The position numbers were made by a program, and so were the translations under genes. The notes under the pieces were generated by a model, which was given only the letters and a program-made list of their open reading frames with translations, did no database searches and was not told where the DNA came from. From Sialis fuliginosa (taxonomy: Eukaryota; Arthropoda; Insecta; Megaloptera; Sialidae): a DNA stretch of 64,000 nt. Where the stretch lies: NCBI GenBank assembly GCA_961205875.1, contig OY540810.1, positions 434,001 through 498,000 on the forward strand. Reading direction: 5' to 3'. Of the stretch, positions 10,704 to 22,349 are shown in pieces (the first letter of the stretch is position 1; each line of letters starts with the position of its first letter).

Positions 10704-13015
10704 ATCAATTCAATTCAACTAGATAAAACTGGGGGGTTACTGATGTATTTATTGTTAACTTTCGTATATTGCAACTCTATCTATAGTTCGTATGACTTTC
10801 TCTCGTATATTTTATTTGATTATACAACTTATTGAATTTTTAAAACAACTCAACTGATGTCGAATGTAACTCTAAATAACACGTTCACTAATATTTTTGT
10901 TGAAACAACAAGGACTGAAGAAACAATGAAGTGTAAAATTCGATATCCCAAAAGCAACGCTAAATTGAACGTTTATACCGAGACATTGCAGCTGTTAACC
11001 AACCAGTCAGACCACCCGAATACGGTGCAAGAATGATAGCTATGTGTGCACTGTACAACAAACCAGTGGCGCCAATCAAATAAAATTCTGACTACCTTTA
11101 CATAACATTCAAAGTATTAAACTAAAATTTAAAAAAATCAATTTTAGGGTTAAATTAAAAACTGAACCATTAAATGATCACTTCGTTGTCCGTCTGTCTG
11201 TCCATGAACACGTTTTTTCTCAGGAAATAAATAATACATTACTAGCTTCGCTCGGAGTTATATATTTACGTGATTTGAAAAAAAAAATGTTTTTAATTTA
11301 TTTCGAGGCACTTTGAATACCTGCAGCCATTGTGCTAACCTCACCCTTTCCTCATCCCCCCCCCCCCCCCCGCTTTGTCTATAATATGCTCAATGTTTAG
11401 TTGGCACAACAGGGAATTTATATATATTTTTAGGGTTTTTAATACTGAATTAGTGCATTTTATTTACAATTTTAAAGATTTTTCTCTGCTGCGTTCACTT
11501 ATTATATTTTTTGCTACAGTAAGTTTTACTGTATCATAAGATTTGATTGGAGCTAGACCGGCACGATAGTCTGGATCGACCCTTAGTTACAACTAATGAT
11601 TAAACTTGTATAGTTCTCTATTATTTTAATTGCCATTACTGTAATTCAAACAATTAAAGTCCAGTTTACTCAAATATCAAATATTCAACTATTCTGCATA
11701 CGAACATCCACTAATTGCACATTTCTCTAGAGCAGCGGTTCTTGAACTTGATCTAGGGACCCTCTTTTTGAACAATTAAGGGAACTCCCTCTCCCTGATA
11801 GAAAAACAAAGAAATCGCGTTAAATACGTAATTTAATTTAGGTAGGATCGAGCGGGGTAAATATGAAACACAATGGGGTAAAAGTGAAACAAGCTTGCAA
11901 CTAATAGGAGAATTATAAAAACTAAAGGTTTGTTAAAGCTTTGTTAGTGAAAATATGAATGGGGTAATAAGTGATGTGTCATTGCACCCCCTTCTACCCC
12001 CTGTTAGTCAACATACACATGTCTGTTAGTTCATTCTTTGCACATAACTTTCTCTATAGCTCAGATAATAGCTAATTCAAGTTACAATTTCACAACAACA
12101 ATGCCACAAACAACAGAAATCAAACTTGCCAATTTCATTTTTTTACAAATATTTTCCATTAGAGGCCTGTTTCACTTTTTCCCAAATTAGAGGTTAAAAA
12201 TCAAACACAGTTTTTTGATTTTGAAAGTCCGTGTTGTATCGTACAGTTCAAATGGCAAAAAGGTTATTCATAAGCCCATCTAGTAGACAAAATTAAAGTA
12301 TGAATTTGTATCGTTAACTGGCAAAAAACATTAAAGATTTGTATTTTGTTTCACTTTTACCCCAGTTGACCCTATGTCAAACATGTTTCACAGACCCTAG
12401 TTTAAGAACCACTGGTCTAGGGTAATATTAGATAGAGAATAGACTCAAATCAATACATAATTTCATCTCTCTGGAGAGTAAAAACGAGTTAGGGACGACA
12501 ATGGTGGACAATTTGCAATGCAAGTCTGTGGAGAGTTATCTCGAGATATAATTGTTTGTTGCAGCTGCTGCAGATGATTGTAAGGTACCGAGTACCTACG
12601 TGTTTGTGGTACAGTCTGATGCACTTTTGATTTTAAATTAAAAAAAGTCGTTCATATTTTCATATATCAATAAAATAGATTTGATTTACAAGTCTTGAGG
12701 CTTTCACGGTGATCTTTGATATGGATCTTGGCTTCTGGATTATCGTCCTCAAGCCAGACACAACCATCTAACCAAGTTTCATTAATATACAAATAAATTT
12801 TATAAAAAAAATTAATTCAGTTCAAAATAATCAAAAGCTTCGAATTCAGTTTTTTTCGTTTTTATTTTTTAACCTTACTGCCCTTTACCTAAGCACTATT
12901 GGTAATTATTATATTACCATCTCGAGTTGGATTTTTTTCATGATAACTATACTTAATTATACAGTACATTTCATGTATGTATAATAAAAAATATATAATA
13001 TTAATTTGCCTTTTT
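10704..13015. other. Intergenic DNA, no gene seen
   Basis: Contains a (GTCT)3 tract near 11190, a poly-C run near 11357, and a block at about 11730-12420 with repeated 'gaaacaca'/'cacttttacccc' phrases that look like old element sequence. No exon could be supported. Confidence 0.45.
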
Positions 13016-13319
13016 AAAACCGACTAGAAAGCTGAAAATAAAATTCTATTAGACTCTTTTCGTACTAACTATTGCATTTTAAAAAAAGTTGATTTTGTTT
13101 ATACTAGAAGAGTTTAAAAAAATGTCTCTGAGTTAAAAAAATGTCTGAGTTTTTAGTTATATAGTAGATACATATGCAAAGAAAAAAATTCAAAATAGTA
13201 ATATATAATTTGTAAATGTACCTCCTTTTTCTGTCCTGAATCTTTACCAACAAATAACCATTTTTAATTTCGTTTTTATGTCAAGTTAGTAATGATCATT
13301 ACAAATATATTATTTGCTA

Positions 13320-13735
13320 GAAGAGTTTAAAAAAATGTCACCGAGTTTTCTCATGAAATAGACCTCATGGGGGGGGAAGGATTGATCCCCTTGATCCCCC
13401 CCTATCTACGCCACTGGCTGCAACATTGTGATTAGAGTATTCTATAATCACGTAAAAAGTTGATTTTGTTCATACTAGAAGAGTTTAAAAAAATATCTTC
13501 GAGTTTTCTCATGAAGTAGACTCATGGGGGGGGGGGGGGTTGATCCCCTTGATCCCCCCATATCTACGCCACTGGCTGCAACATTGTGATTAGAGTATTC
13601 TATAATCACGTAAAAAGTTGATTTTGTTCATACTAGAAGAGTTTAAAAAAATATCTTCGAGTTTTCTCATGAAATAGACCTCATGGGGGGGGGTGATCCC
13701 CTTGACCCCCCCCCCTTATCTACGCCACTGATACA
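13320..13735. repeat. Tandem ~158-bp repeats carrying G-run/C-run segments
   Basis: The unit 'ctgcaacattgtgattagagtattctataatcacgtaaaaag' starts at about 13418 and 13576 (158 bp apart). Each unit ends in 'tgagttttctcatgaaatagacctcatgggg', then a G-run, 'tgatccccttgatcccccc' and 'tatctacgccactg'. The 'tacgccactg' tails match the end of the hAT-type elements at 15196. The array therefore looks like amplification across an element terminus. Confidence 0.7.
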
Positions 13736-15165
13736 ATTTCAAAACCACATAACTATGTATGTACGTTACATTTACACCAATCCTTGAACATTTAACTTAT
13801 GCAGATATATTTCCTATTTTGCGCAATTCGCGCACAAAGGGCGGTATTACACTGCATTCGTAATTATTACCAGCTGCAACACAGACACACAGACGCGAAT
13901 GTGTTGTTCCTGAGAAATGTTGTTGACAGTGCACAAGGAATGTATGTTCAAACACAAACATGCGAAACTATAAAGGAGATATTACATATTATAATCATTA
14001 TTGCTAGCTGTTGTCTCGAATAGTTTTGTTTCAGAGCTATAAAGGTACTGACTGGCTGGCACCAGTCTTGGCCGCTTTAAGAGATAAGGCAGCGATTCTA
14101 ACCTGTGGAGGACGCGAGCATATCGAGGAAAAATATTATTAAAAAATGTATTTAATTTTCTGAAAGAAAATCAATAAAATACATTCTGACATAATAAAAA
14201 ATAAAATACAAGTTTACTGGTGCTAGTACGTTGTACTGGAATAAATCTTTTGGAAATAGCTTTATAAACAAAAATACAAGTAGATATTAAAATAAATGGT
14301 GCATCTTTCTTTGAAGTTTAAATATAGTTTATTATAACGACATTACATAAATCTCAAAGTTAATTTTTGAGTCTTTTAGCTTCAAATTATATGATTAAAG
14401 TAAATCTAGTGTAAGTTAATTTCTAAAAATAGTACAGGGGTGGGGGGAACCTTATCCTGTACCATGTTTTTACAAAAGAAAAGAGTAAATTTAAATCTAT
14501 TTAGGAAAATGTATTGTATTTTTTTATAAGTATATAAGTTACAAAAATAATCATTTTATGGGCAACTATAGGGGGTTATAATTAGTTTCATTAGATCCGA
14601 CAAGAAAAATACCGGGTTTTAAGGGAAAAACAACCCCCTATCTCGCATAGAAACCGAGCTATTTACGATTTTTTCCAATTTGATTTACTATTATCGTCAC
14701 TGCTTATTCCTTATGTTACCTAAGGTAACAAAATATATACTAAAACCTGACCTAAGAATATATCTATCAATTAAAAAAAAAACACGTAAATCGGATAAGT
14801 GGTTCTCGAATTATACGCACATTAACGGACAGACAGACAGACCTTGCGTTTTATAATATATATCTAGTTTAAATAAGTATTAAATTTTTTGATAATAACG
14901 ACGTAAAAATTATTAAAAAAAAACAACAATTAAGTTTTTAATTATACAATAATTATAAAAATATTTCAAATGTTTAAGCCCCTCTATAGAGGGAGAGTGG
15001 TTCTGTAAAAACACAAAAGCTGTTTCGGCGTGTACTTCAGACCAATTACCATAATTGCTGACAACAGTTTTCATTTATTTCTTTCCGTTTAAGAAGTATA
15101 AGTAGGCCAACTTCAAAATTTCATATTTTAATCATCTTGTAAAAAATGTTCAGACACAATAAATG
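13736..15165. other. Intergenic DNA, family A fragment, no gene seen
   Basis: Includes a family A left-end fragment at about 14044-14090 ('ggctggcaccagtcttggccgc'). The 74-codon frame at 13799-14023 has no recognisable domain, and I do not call it. Confidence 0.45.
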
Positions 15166-15195
15166 CGCTTTATTTAATTTTAATTCTACAGTGAC

Positions 15196-15813
15196 CAGTG
15201 GCGTAGTAAGAAAAATTTTCGGGGGGGGGGGGGGGAGTTAAGCTCGGGGCTTCTAATGCGAAATTATTTTATAATTTTTAATTAAATGATCTAAAATTTT
15301 ATCTTATAACTAAAAAAAAAAAAAAAGGTCATACAATTAAAATATTTGAAGACCTTTTTTTTTTAGTCATATTTGCAGATAAATATCATTTCAAAATTAT
15401 TATAATTGTTTCGCATACTTTAAAAACATTGAATATTTCGGGGGGGTTATAGTCACAAAAAAGATCATTCGATTCAAAATTGTAATAATAATTTCATATA
15501 CACTCATCCAAACAATTAAAGGAACAAGAATTTAAACATTTTTGTGTCCCACTATTTCTTTTGATTGCGCGATAACCGTAACTCAAAAAAAATTATGCTA
15601 AACAATCTCAAAACTAGAAACTTGACGCTTTAAAATGCTTTTTCTTTTATTTCGATACGACCATTTTTCACAAAGATACAGCACTTCAAAAAACACCCAA
15701 AAAAAATGTTTAAATTCTTGTTCCTTTAATTGTTTGGATGAGTATATTTTAAATACATAAAATATTTCGGGAGGGGTTTCGACCCCAAAACCCCCCCCGT
15801 TCCTACGCCACTG
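15196..15813. mobile_element. hAT-superfamily MITE with 8-bp target duplication
   Basis: The terminal inverted repeats are CAGTGGCGTAG at the left and CTACGCCACTG at the right. Directly outside is a perfect 8-bp duplication ACAGTGAC (15188-15195 and 15814-15821). Eight-bp duplications with CAG...CTG ends are the hAT hallmark. Subterminal regions carry long G and C runs. There is no transposase frame. A second element sits inside at about 15499-15742. Confidence 0.85.
15499..15742. mobile_element. Tc1/mariner-like MITE nested in the hAT element
   Basis: Perfect ~39-bp inverted repeats: CATCCAAACAATTAAAGGAA continuing through 'caagaatttaaacattttt', with the complement at the right end. TA-rich flanks (atata / tatat) fit a TA target. 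The related hAT fragment at 33979-34133 lacks this insert and reads straight through 'atttcatatatttta', which is a natural empty site. Confidence 0.8.
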
Positions 15814-16559
15814 ACAGTGACTTAGGCCAAGAAAATTTGTTTTATATACAGGTTGATTTACAACTAGTGTAAAAAAATTACAGTAGATCGAAGATGTAAA
15901 AAACGCTTTATTTAATTTTAATTCTACACAGGTAGAAAATGACTTGGGCCAAGAAAATTTGTTTTATATACAGGATGATTTACAACTAGTGTAAAAAAAT
16001 TTAACAGTAGATCGAAGATGTAAAAAACCTTATGTGAACTTATGTCCGGAAATTATTTTTCCCAAAATTATTGTGCTTATTTAATATCTAGAGAACCCAT
16101 TGTGCTACAGTTATGAAATTTGATACAGGGTTTAGTATTAATAAGTGTTATCGATTTCCAGTATCAAATAATAATAATTTAGAACAGGGGTGTAAGGGGT
16201 CAGTGATCCCGCCGAATTTTATCAAGTATTTTCTATTCTTGAATTTTTTCCTGAGTTGAGAGTCTGTAGAAGATATTACTATTTACAAAACATCGATTTT
16301 TGAAATACCTAGTGTAAAATGTTCATTATTTGATAATAACTAAAAAGCACACAATCTATCAAGTTGAAGCCAGCGTAGAAAGGTTTTATCGTTAATTGCT
16401 TCCACTCTGAAACATCCATCTTTGTAATAACTCATTATCGGGAGCTGCTAGTAAATAATCTGCGCTAGTTGCAATGCGCACAAATTGATAATAATTGCAT
16501 ACACAGTATCAGACTACCTTCAAAACCTATTAGTTTTCTATCATAAGTTATCAATAATA

Positions 16560-17058
16560 CGTAGGGTGACCAAAATTTAGGTTTTGTAAACCCTGAGATG
16601 TAAATTAAGACTATTTTAGTTATTTTACTTTCGTCGAAAACTATTAATTTTCAAAAATAATCATAAGAAGTAAAAAGTGCTTAGATTTAGGCAATTTTTA
16701 TTTTGTTTTTAATTTTTTTTTTCAAAAATGTAAAAAAAATTACTTTATTAAAAAGATGCATAAAAAGTTAATATCTAAGTACTTTTTTCCTCTTTTTGTT
16801 TTGCTCCATATCATAAAAAATGGACATTTAAAAAAAAATGTTTCAAGTAAAAGTTGATTATTTTCCCTCGTAAAAAATATAGGTTTAGATTTGAAAAAGA
16901 AAAGTTGAAACCGATTAAGGTGACCTTTTCAAGGTCAACCCATATTGTTCGAATTGAGCCCTCTCGAAACCATTAAACTTTTGTACGAAACATTTTCTCT
17001 GAAAATTCGTTATTTTGGAAATAATCCACTGGAAAGTGTTTAAAAAAAAACACCCGGT
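16560..17058. mobile_element. Family N element (mariner-like candidate)
   Basis: Shares with 51418-51797 the blocks 'tttgctccatatcataaaaaa', 'aagttgattattttccctcg' and 'ctgaaaattcgttattttgg', and the end 'acacccggtatata'. A further partial copy is at 37685-37835. In the 51418 copy the two ends form an inverted repeat with TA outside. Non-coding. Confidence 0.55.
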
Positions 17059-17062
17059 ATAT

Positions 17063-17373
17063 AAGTTTTGAATAACAAAATTAGCCAGCTAGCAATTACT
17101 TTCAAATGGGGTATTAATTCTGTACTAGTATCTATGGAATTTAGAGCAGTGACACTTCAACTAATTGTAACACAGTTGGCATCTTTGACCGTACAAAATA
17201 ATTTTCATAACATCACCACTGTTTTAATACCGTTTGTATTTACCTACAACGCGTGCGCGAAACTTGTCAAAGTCATCAACAAACTCCAAAATAACTGTCA
17301 TTTAAGTTTGATATCTCAGTTGAAAGTGTTTGCAAGCTAGCAAATTTGTTAGGTCCTTTATAATACCGGACAT
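17063..17373. mobile_element. Family C MITE
   Basis: Contains 'ctagcaattactttcaaatggggta' at the left and 'tcctttataataccggacat' at the right; the left terminus is degraded. The 90-codon frame at 17068-17340 is the same element read as protein. An equivalent frame occurs on the other strand in the copy at 37980-38162, so it is not a gene. Confidence 0.7.
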
Positions 17374-17629
17374 TAAGGTAATTGTGTATGCGATACGCTA
17401 CTGGTTTAATGAAATTATTACAGCTTTGTTGAAATTAGTTTTAGAGTTTTGACATTTTATCTAATCCTGTCTGTCCGAGAGCCGCGACGTAACAAATTCC
17501 AATTACAAACTAACATGTAAAGGATTAACAATGTAATTGGGGATAAAAGATAATTGACTATTTTATTATTATAGTCCAATGCGCGTGTCATATTTGTCTA
17601 CAAAACAGTACCGTACCTAAACAGAAACT

Positions 17630-17843
17630 TATAAGGTACTGGTACCAGTCTTGGATATAACCCCAGTAATGGCTATTCTTTAATTAAATGTACTGAATTA
17701 GAAATATGTGTTGATATTTGATTACAACCATTTCTGAATATTAATCTATATACATTTAACTGTCTTACAGCGTGATTTGTTCACATGAGGCCAATAGGTG
17801 TCAAAATGGTGGACATTTAAACTAATTATTAGTAGATATTATT
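17630..17843 (+). mobile_element. Family A MITE, interrupted by a family D foldback
   Basis: Begins 'aaggtactggtaccagtcttgg' and follows the family A sequence up to 'aaactaattattagtaga', where the D palindrome starts. The family A right half is not found directly after the palindrome, so later loss is likely. Confidence 0.7.
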
Positions 17844-18745
17844 TATTTTCTTGTATTTTAGTCGATATTTGTATGACGAGTTGAAGGAAATATCACTAAA
17901 AAATTTCGAATTTTTGATTTCGTTAAAAGTATGCTTATTGTATAGAAAATGACGTGAAAAGTTGTTTGTTTCAAACCGCAGGTCTGTATCTCAAACCGTT
18001 CTCGAGATATAGCCTCTCAAAGTTTTAGTTTTTTCAAATTTTTGGAGAAAAAAGGCCATAACTTTTGAACGCGTGGTCGGAATTGATTTTACTTGACGGA
18101 TTTGAAATCAGCGTGTCAAAATCTATATAATGACATGTATAATACTTTAAAATCCGACAAAAAAATTTTCGTCAAAAATCGACATTTTTTTAAGCTATAC
18201 CCCTTTGAATTTTTTCGATTTTTCGCGAAATTTTTTTTTCCGAGTTTTAAGGTACTATACATGTCATTATATAGATTTTGACACGCTGATTCCAAATCCG
18301 TCAACTAAAATCAATTTCGACCACGCGTTCAAAAGTTATGGCCTTTTTTCTCCAAAAATTTGAAAAAACTGAAACTTTGAGGGGCTATATCTCGAGAACG
18401 GTTTGAGATACAGACCTGCGGTTTGAAACAAACAACTTTTCACGTCATTTTCTATACAATAAACATACTTTTAACGAAATAAAAAATTCGAAATTTTTTA
18501 GTGATATTTCCTTCAACTCGTCATACAAATATCGACTAAAATACAAGAAAATAAGACGTAGTGTTATTATAGTTTTATAACTGAGCGTGTAAATTAATAT
18601 TAAATACTATTTTTGGTTAAAATGTTTGAATTACGCATAAAGATGAATATTCTAATAATATATTTAAATTATTTATTAACTGAAAACACAGATTTGTATT
18701 AATTTACCCATAAAGTAAAGGAAGCACTGCTTCCCCTGTTTCAGT
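17844..18745. mobile_element. Family D long-hairpin (foldback) element, copy 1
   Basis: Positions 17844 to about 18185 and about 18215 to 18554 are inverted repeats of roughly 340 bp, nearly identical, around a ~30-bp AT-rich loop. Landmarks appear in both arms in opposite orientation: 'gaacgcgtggtcggaattga', 'tatataatgacatgtata', 'caaaccgcaggtctgtatct'. A further ~190 bp tail to 18745, ending in the small palindrome GGAAGCACTGCTTCC, is shared with copy 2 at 39297-40128. Because of the symmetry, similar 62-codon frames occur on both strands (18093-18281 and 18116-18304); they are not genes. A transcript through it would fold into a very long hairpin. Confidence 0.85.
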
Positions 18746-19049
18746 GTTTTTCACAAAATAAAATATTTATAAAAATAAAAACTTATTTACACATTATACA
18801 AAGTATGAAAATAATTTTTACTGATATAATTAGTCAGTCGTCAGTCAAGAGGATTGGAAAACACTAACAAACAATTATTAATAAGATATTAGACACAACG
18901 ATGTCACTGAAAATATATTACAACCAAAACATATGGACTCTAAATTTGTGACTAGGCAACTTATGTAAATATCAATAACACTTCCTGAATAAACATACCA
19001 TGTATAATTATAGTTCCAGACATTAGAAAACTGCAACAACAATTCATTA
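18746..19049. other. AT-rich spacer, nothing recognised
   Basis: No coding or repeat match was noticed apart from short low-complexity stretches. Confidence 0.4.
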
Positions 19050-19183
19050 ATTGGATATTGGTTTCTGGGTGTAAGCCGCGTCTTCTAGAAGAGCCCTGAA
19101 AATGTCCACTGCAATGTGTGACGAAACGTTGACCGATAACACGACCAAATCGATGCGGCTTACACCCAGAAGCCAAGATCACG
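19050..19183. mobile_element. Family E short TIR element
   Basis: Left end 'attggtttctgggtgtaagccgc' and right end 'gcggcttacacccagaagcc' are inverted repeats. The interior is 'gccctgaaaatgtccactgcaatgtgtgacgaaacgttg'. The short minus-strand frame at 18961-19182 overlaps it and is spurious. Confidence 0.7.
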
Positions 19184-19605
19184 TTACTAATAAAATAAGT
19201 AACTATTTATTTAATGAATTTAATTACCAAAGTCCGCAAATATAGTTTGTTTTTTAAATTATTTTGTTTATGTATTTTCTCCAGTAATGGATAATGTAAA
19301 ACCAGTAATGAACATGCAGTGATGGACACTTGCTAATGATAAGTACTATGACGCAAAAGAATTAGAAATTTGAAACAATGTAAAGCAGTTGCTATGATAA
19401 TATAATAATTAATTAGTTTAAATGCCCACCATTTTGACAGCTATTGGCCTCATGTGATCAAATCACGCTGTAAGACAGTTAAATGTATATAGATTAATAT
19501 TCAGAAATGGTAGTAATCAAATATCAACAAATATTTCTAATTCAGTATATTTAATTTAAAAAATAGCCATTACTGGGGTCATATCCAAGACTGGTGTCAG
19601 TACCT
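19184..19605 (-). mobile_element. Family A MITE, minus orientation
   Basis: Abuts the family E element directly. It ends 'tatccaagactggtgtcagtacctta' with all internal family A blocks reversed. The left terminus was lost at the junction with element E. Confidence 0.7.
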
Positions 19606-20031
19606 TATACGTTCGGGCATAACTAGAATGCACAAATTTGGACGATTTTTTATGAAAAAATAAATAAAACCGACTTCAAAAATTGTTATAATTTTCAGTA
19701 TTTTTAGGATATTTTTTTTAAGTTGGTTTAATTTTTTCCTTAAAAAGTTTTTTTTTTAATATGCAATTCTAATAATATCAGGGGTTATTTTAGTTTGTAG
19801 TTGTAGCTTGTTTCTGCAGTTCCAAAAATGAAAACTGCACTTGTAAAAGCTAATTCGTGTAGTTGAAAAATTGCAAGTAAAAAGAAAAATATAAAAAAGT
19901 GTAAGTGTACAGCAAAAAATTGTAATTTGTAAGATATAAATTTTATATGCAGTTGACAAATTTTCTTAAAATACCCCCTGCATCATATCTATCTAATTTA
20001 TTCAATATTGTTTAATTAGTGAAGTTATTTG

Positions 20032-21163
20032 CAGGGCCGTAACTAGAGGTTCGGGGGCCCCGGGGCAAGAGGTGACCGAGGGGCCCCCAGATATGCAAAA
20101 AATAAAAATTGAAGACCTTTTTTTTGGATCATAGCTTACAAATTTTACATTTGTTACTAATTTTTATTTGAATGACTTTTTTTTGCTTGCCAGCTAGAAT
20201 TTTACACTTCTTAGTAATTTTAATGGGTAATAAGTGTAAAATTGAAGTTCATAAGCCGAAAAAAGGTCATTAAAATCAAAATTAGTAATAAGTAAATCAT
20301 GTTTTCAAGTTAGCACCAAATATATTTTTTTAAATCTTCAATTTATTTATTGCTTCCTCGCAATATCGAAGATACGAGAAGCTTTGTGATCGTTTCAGAT
20401 TGAGACAAAAAAAAAGTTCTCCAATTTCAAAATTTTAAATTTATTTATCCGTTTCACGTCAAGACAAACACTTTTCGTTCCGTGTCTGTCTGTCTGTCCG
20501 TGTGTCCGTCCGTCCGTCCGTCCGTCCCCTGAATCCTTGTCACACGCATAACTCATGAACCACTGAACCGATATTATTGAAACTTGGTCGGGTGGTTGGG
20601 TCTAACTTGAGGACGGTCCCATTTCAAAATCATCAAAATCGTGTGTAAGGGGGAGGGGTGACACCCCAAAATATTTATTTTTTCAAGATATCTCAAGAAC
20701 GACACATGTTACGAGAAAATTTTATAGAATATTTTTTGTAGAGAATTAAATTTCCTATAATATGGGTCTACTACGTTTGTTGTAAAATATTCCCTTACAA
20801 AGATTTATCTAAATTAATTTTAAAAATTCGTGTTTTGTTTTTCTAAATTAAATTTTAAATGTCATTTTGACATTTGCATAAATTTAGTTTAGATTGAAAT
20901 TGTCAAAAAATTAAAAATATATGAAAAAATATTCAGGTGCGTTTTAAGAAAAAATTCGAACTAAGATTTTTTAGTAAAATTTGTATAAAAATTAAATGGT
21001 TAACCAATGCCAGGCAATTTATCTGAACACTATCGGTTTTAGTGAATTTAGCACGAGGAAGCACTGTGCATTTACTTGGCAGATGTTTTTTTTCTTGCTC
21101 ACAACAATTTTTACGATGCTGCGGGGGGCGCGGGGCACTGCCCCGGTGGTAGTTACGGCCCTG
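20032..21163. mobile_element. hAT-superfamily element with 8-bp target duplication
   Basis: Starts CAGGGCCGTAACTA and ends TAGTTACGGCCCTG (14-bp perfect inverted repeat). It is flanked by a perfect 8-bp duplication GTTATTTG (20024-20031 and 21164-21171). Subterminal regions hold 'gggggccccgggg' and 'ggggcactgcccc'. A family B element (about 20351-21090) occupies most of the interior. No transposase is seen; frames at 20933-21175 and 20996-21396 cross element boundaries and are spurious. Confidence 0.85.
20351..21090 (+). mobile_element. Family B element, copy 1 (nested in the hAT element)
   Basis: Begins GCTTCCTCGCAATATCGAAG. It then has 'cgtttcacgtcaagacaaac', a (GTCT)n(GTCC)n tract at 20484-20526, 'aactcatgaaccactgaacc' and 'gggggaggggtgaca'. 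It ends with 'gaatttagcacgaggaagc', 'actgtgcatttacttggcag' and 'atg'. The ends share an inverted GCTTCCTCG. Other copies are at 21530, 22350, 30461, 31803, 36247, 40467 and 56673. No protein is encoded. Confidence 0.75.
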
Positions 21164-21529
21164 GTTATTTGTCATGTTTTCATGCGAGAGAAAATTGTAA
21201 AGTTTTCTTTATCTCATTAATAATTCTACGACAAGCAGTGAATCTATTTAATTGGAGCAAACCCGCCCAGTACAAGCGTCTTTTATTTTTATGTAAAGGT
21301 CGCCCCCTAATAATGAGAACCGCTCCATTACAGCCAGACCAAAATACAAACGTGATTTACCTTCGATCCAACCTTAATTCCAGTGTTTATTTTTAATTTC
21401 AACGTATGTATGCTACCAAAATAAATATTACTTTTTGTACTCGTACAATTTGGTTTTTACTTTCTTATACATTGATAGTACAGTAGGGGGTTTCGGTTTA
21501 TGCGGTAGATACGTTCCACAGCAAATCGC

Positions 21530-21667
21530 TTAAAAAAACATCTGCCAAGTAAATGCACAGTGCTTCCTCGTGCTAAATTCACTAAAACCGATAGTGTTCA
21601 GATAAATTGCCTGGTATTGTTTAACTCTTTAATTTTTATACAAATTTTACTAAAAAATCTTAGTTGA
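21530..21667 (-). mobile_element. Family B end fragment
   Basis: 'acatctgccaagtaaatgca' through 'ccgatagtgttcagataaattgcctgg' to 'aaaaaatcttagtt': the terminal ~135 bp of family B in reverse orientation. Confidence 0.7.
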
Positions 21668-22349
21668 CCGCCATTTTGAAAGGTATACAATTATTTTTGG
21701 TTAAAATAATAATAAAAAAGATTGTGGAAAATTTAATTGTCTGTTTAAAATGCAAAAGACGGGGTTGATTGAACATTCCGTTCATTCGATACAGAGTGTT
21801 TACAAAATCCTTGTAAAACAAAACTTTGGACCCTTGGCTGAGGGTGTTCTGTAGAAAATTTTGCTAGGGAGTTTTCAGGACATGTTCTAATTACTGTTTA
21901 AATTTGGCACCTCATATATTTTTCTTAATTTTACACTAGTAAAAAATTCTACGTTGCCTGGAGGATTTTTAAATCTATTTGTTTACTCCTAGGCCTTATT
22001 ACCTTACCGCAAGTTTTGTTATTTTGGAAACAGATACGCAATACATAATTTTAAAATAATATGCAGGCTTGTATTTGACGTCAGAAGTTGGGTTAATAAT
22101 TACAAGTACAGATGGACCATTGCGTCTTAGCTAATTGTAAATAAACAACAGATCAGTTCATTCTGACACCGACTCGAAGATGATTGACATAAGTGAACCA
22201 AATACATATCTACACTTATAAACATATCACATATGTACCTAACATATGTACGTGGTATATTTATAAAATCATATGTAACATATATAGTTATGATTATAAA
22301 TAATAATCAATAAGTTCTTTTTTGTAAAATTTATAATTATTATTTTAAT

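Larger units (their letters stand above)
15168..16035. repeat. 122-bp tandem duplication split by a hAT element
   Basis: The unit runs 'gctttatttaattttaattctaca...gaaaatttgttttatatacagg...gtagatcgaagatgtaaaaaa'. One copy starts at about 15169, is interrupted at 15196-15813 and resumes at 15822. The second starts at about 15905. The same internal landmark (ggccaagaaaatttg) is at 15825 and 15947. Confidence 0.75.

Noticed and set aside
13799..14023. 74-codon frame as a small gene
   Set aside because: No recognisable motif, no splice or promoter context, and it abuts a family A fragment in a repeat-rich region.
18093..18304. Near-identical 62-aa proteins encoded on opposite strands
   Set aside because: This is a direct consequence of the family D palindrome. 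No start context, splice sites or domain supports translation.
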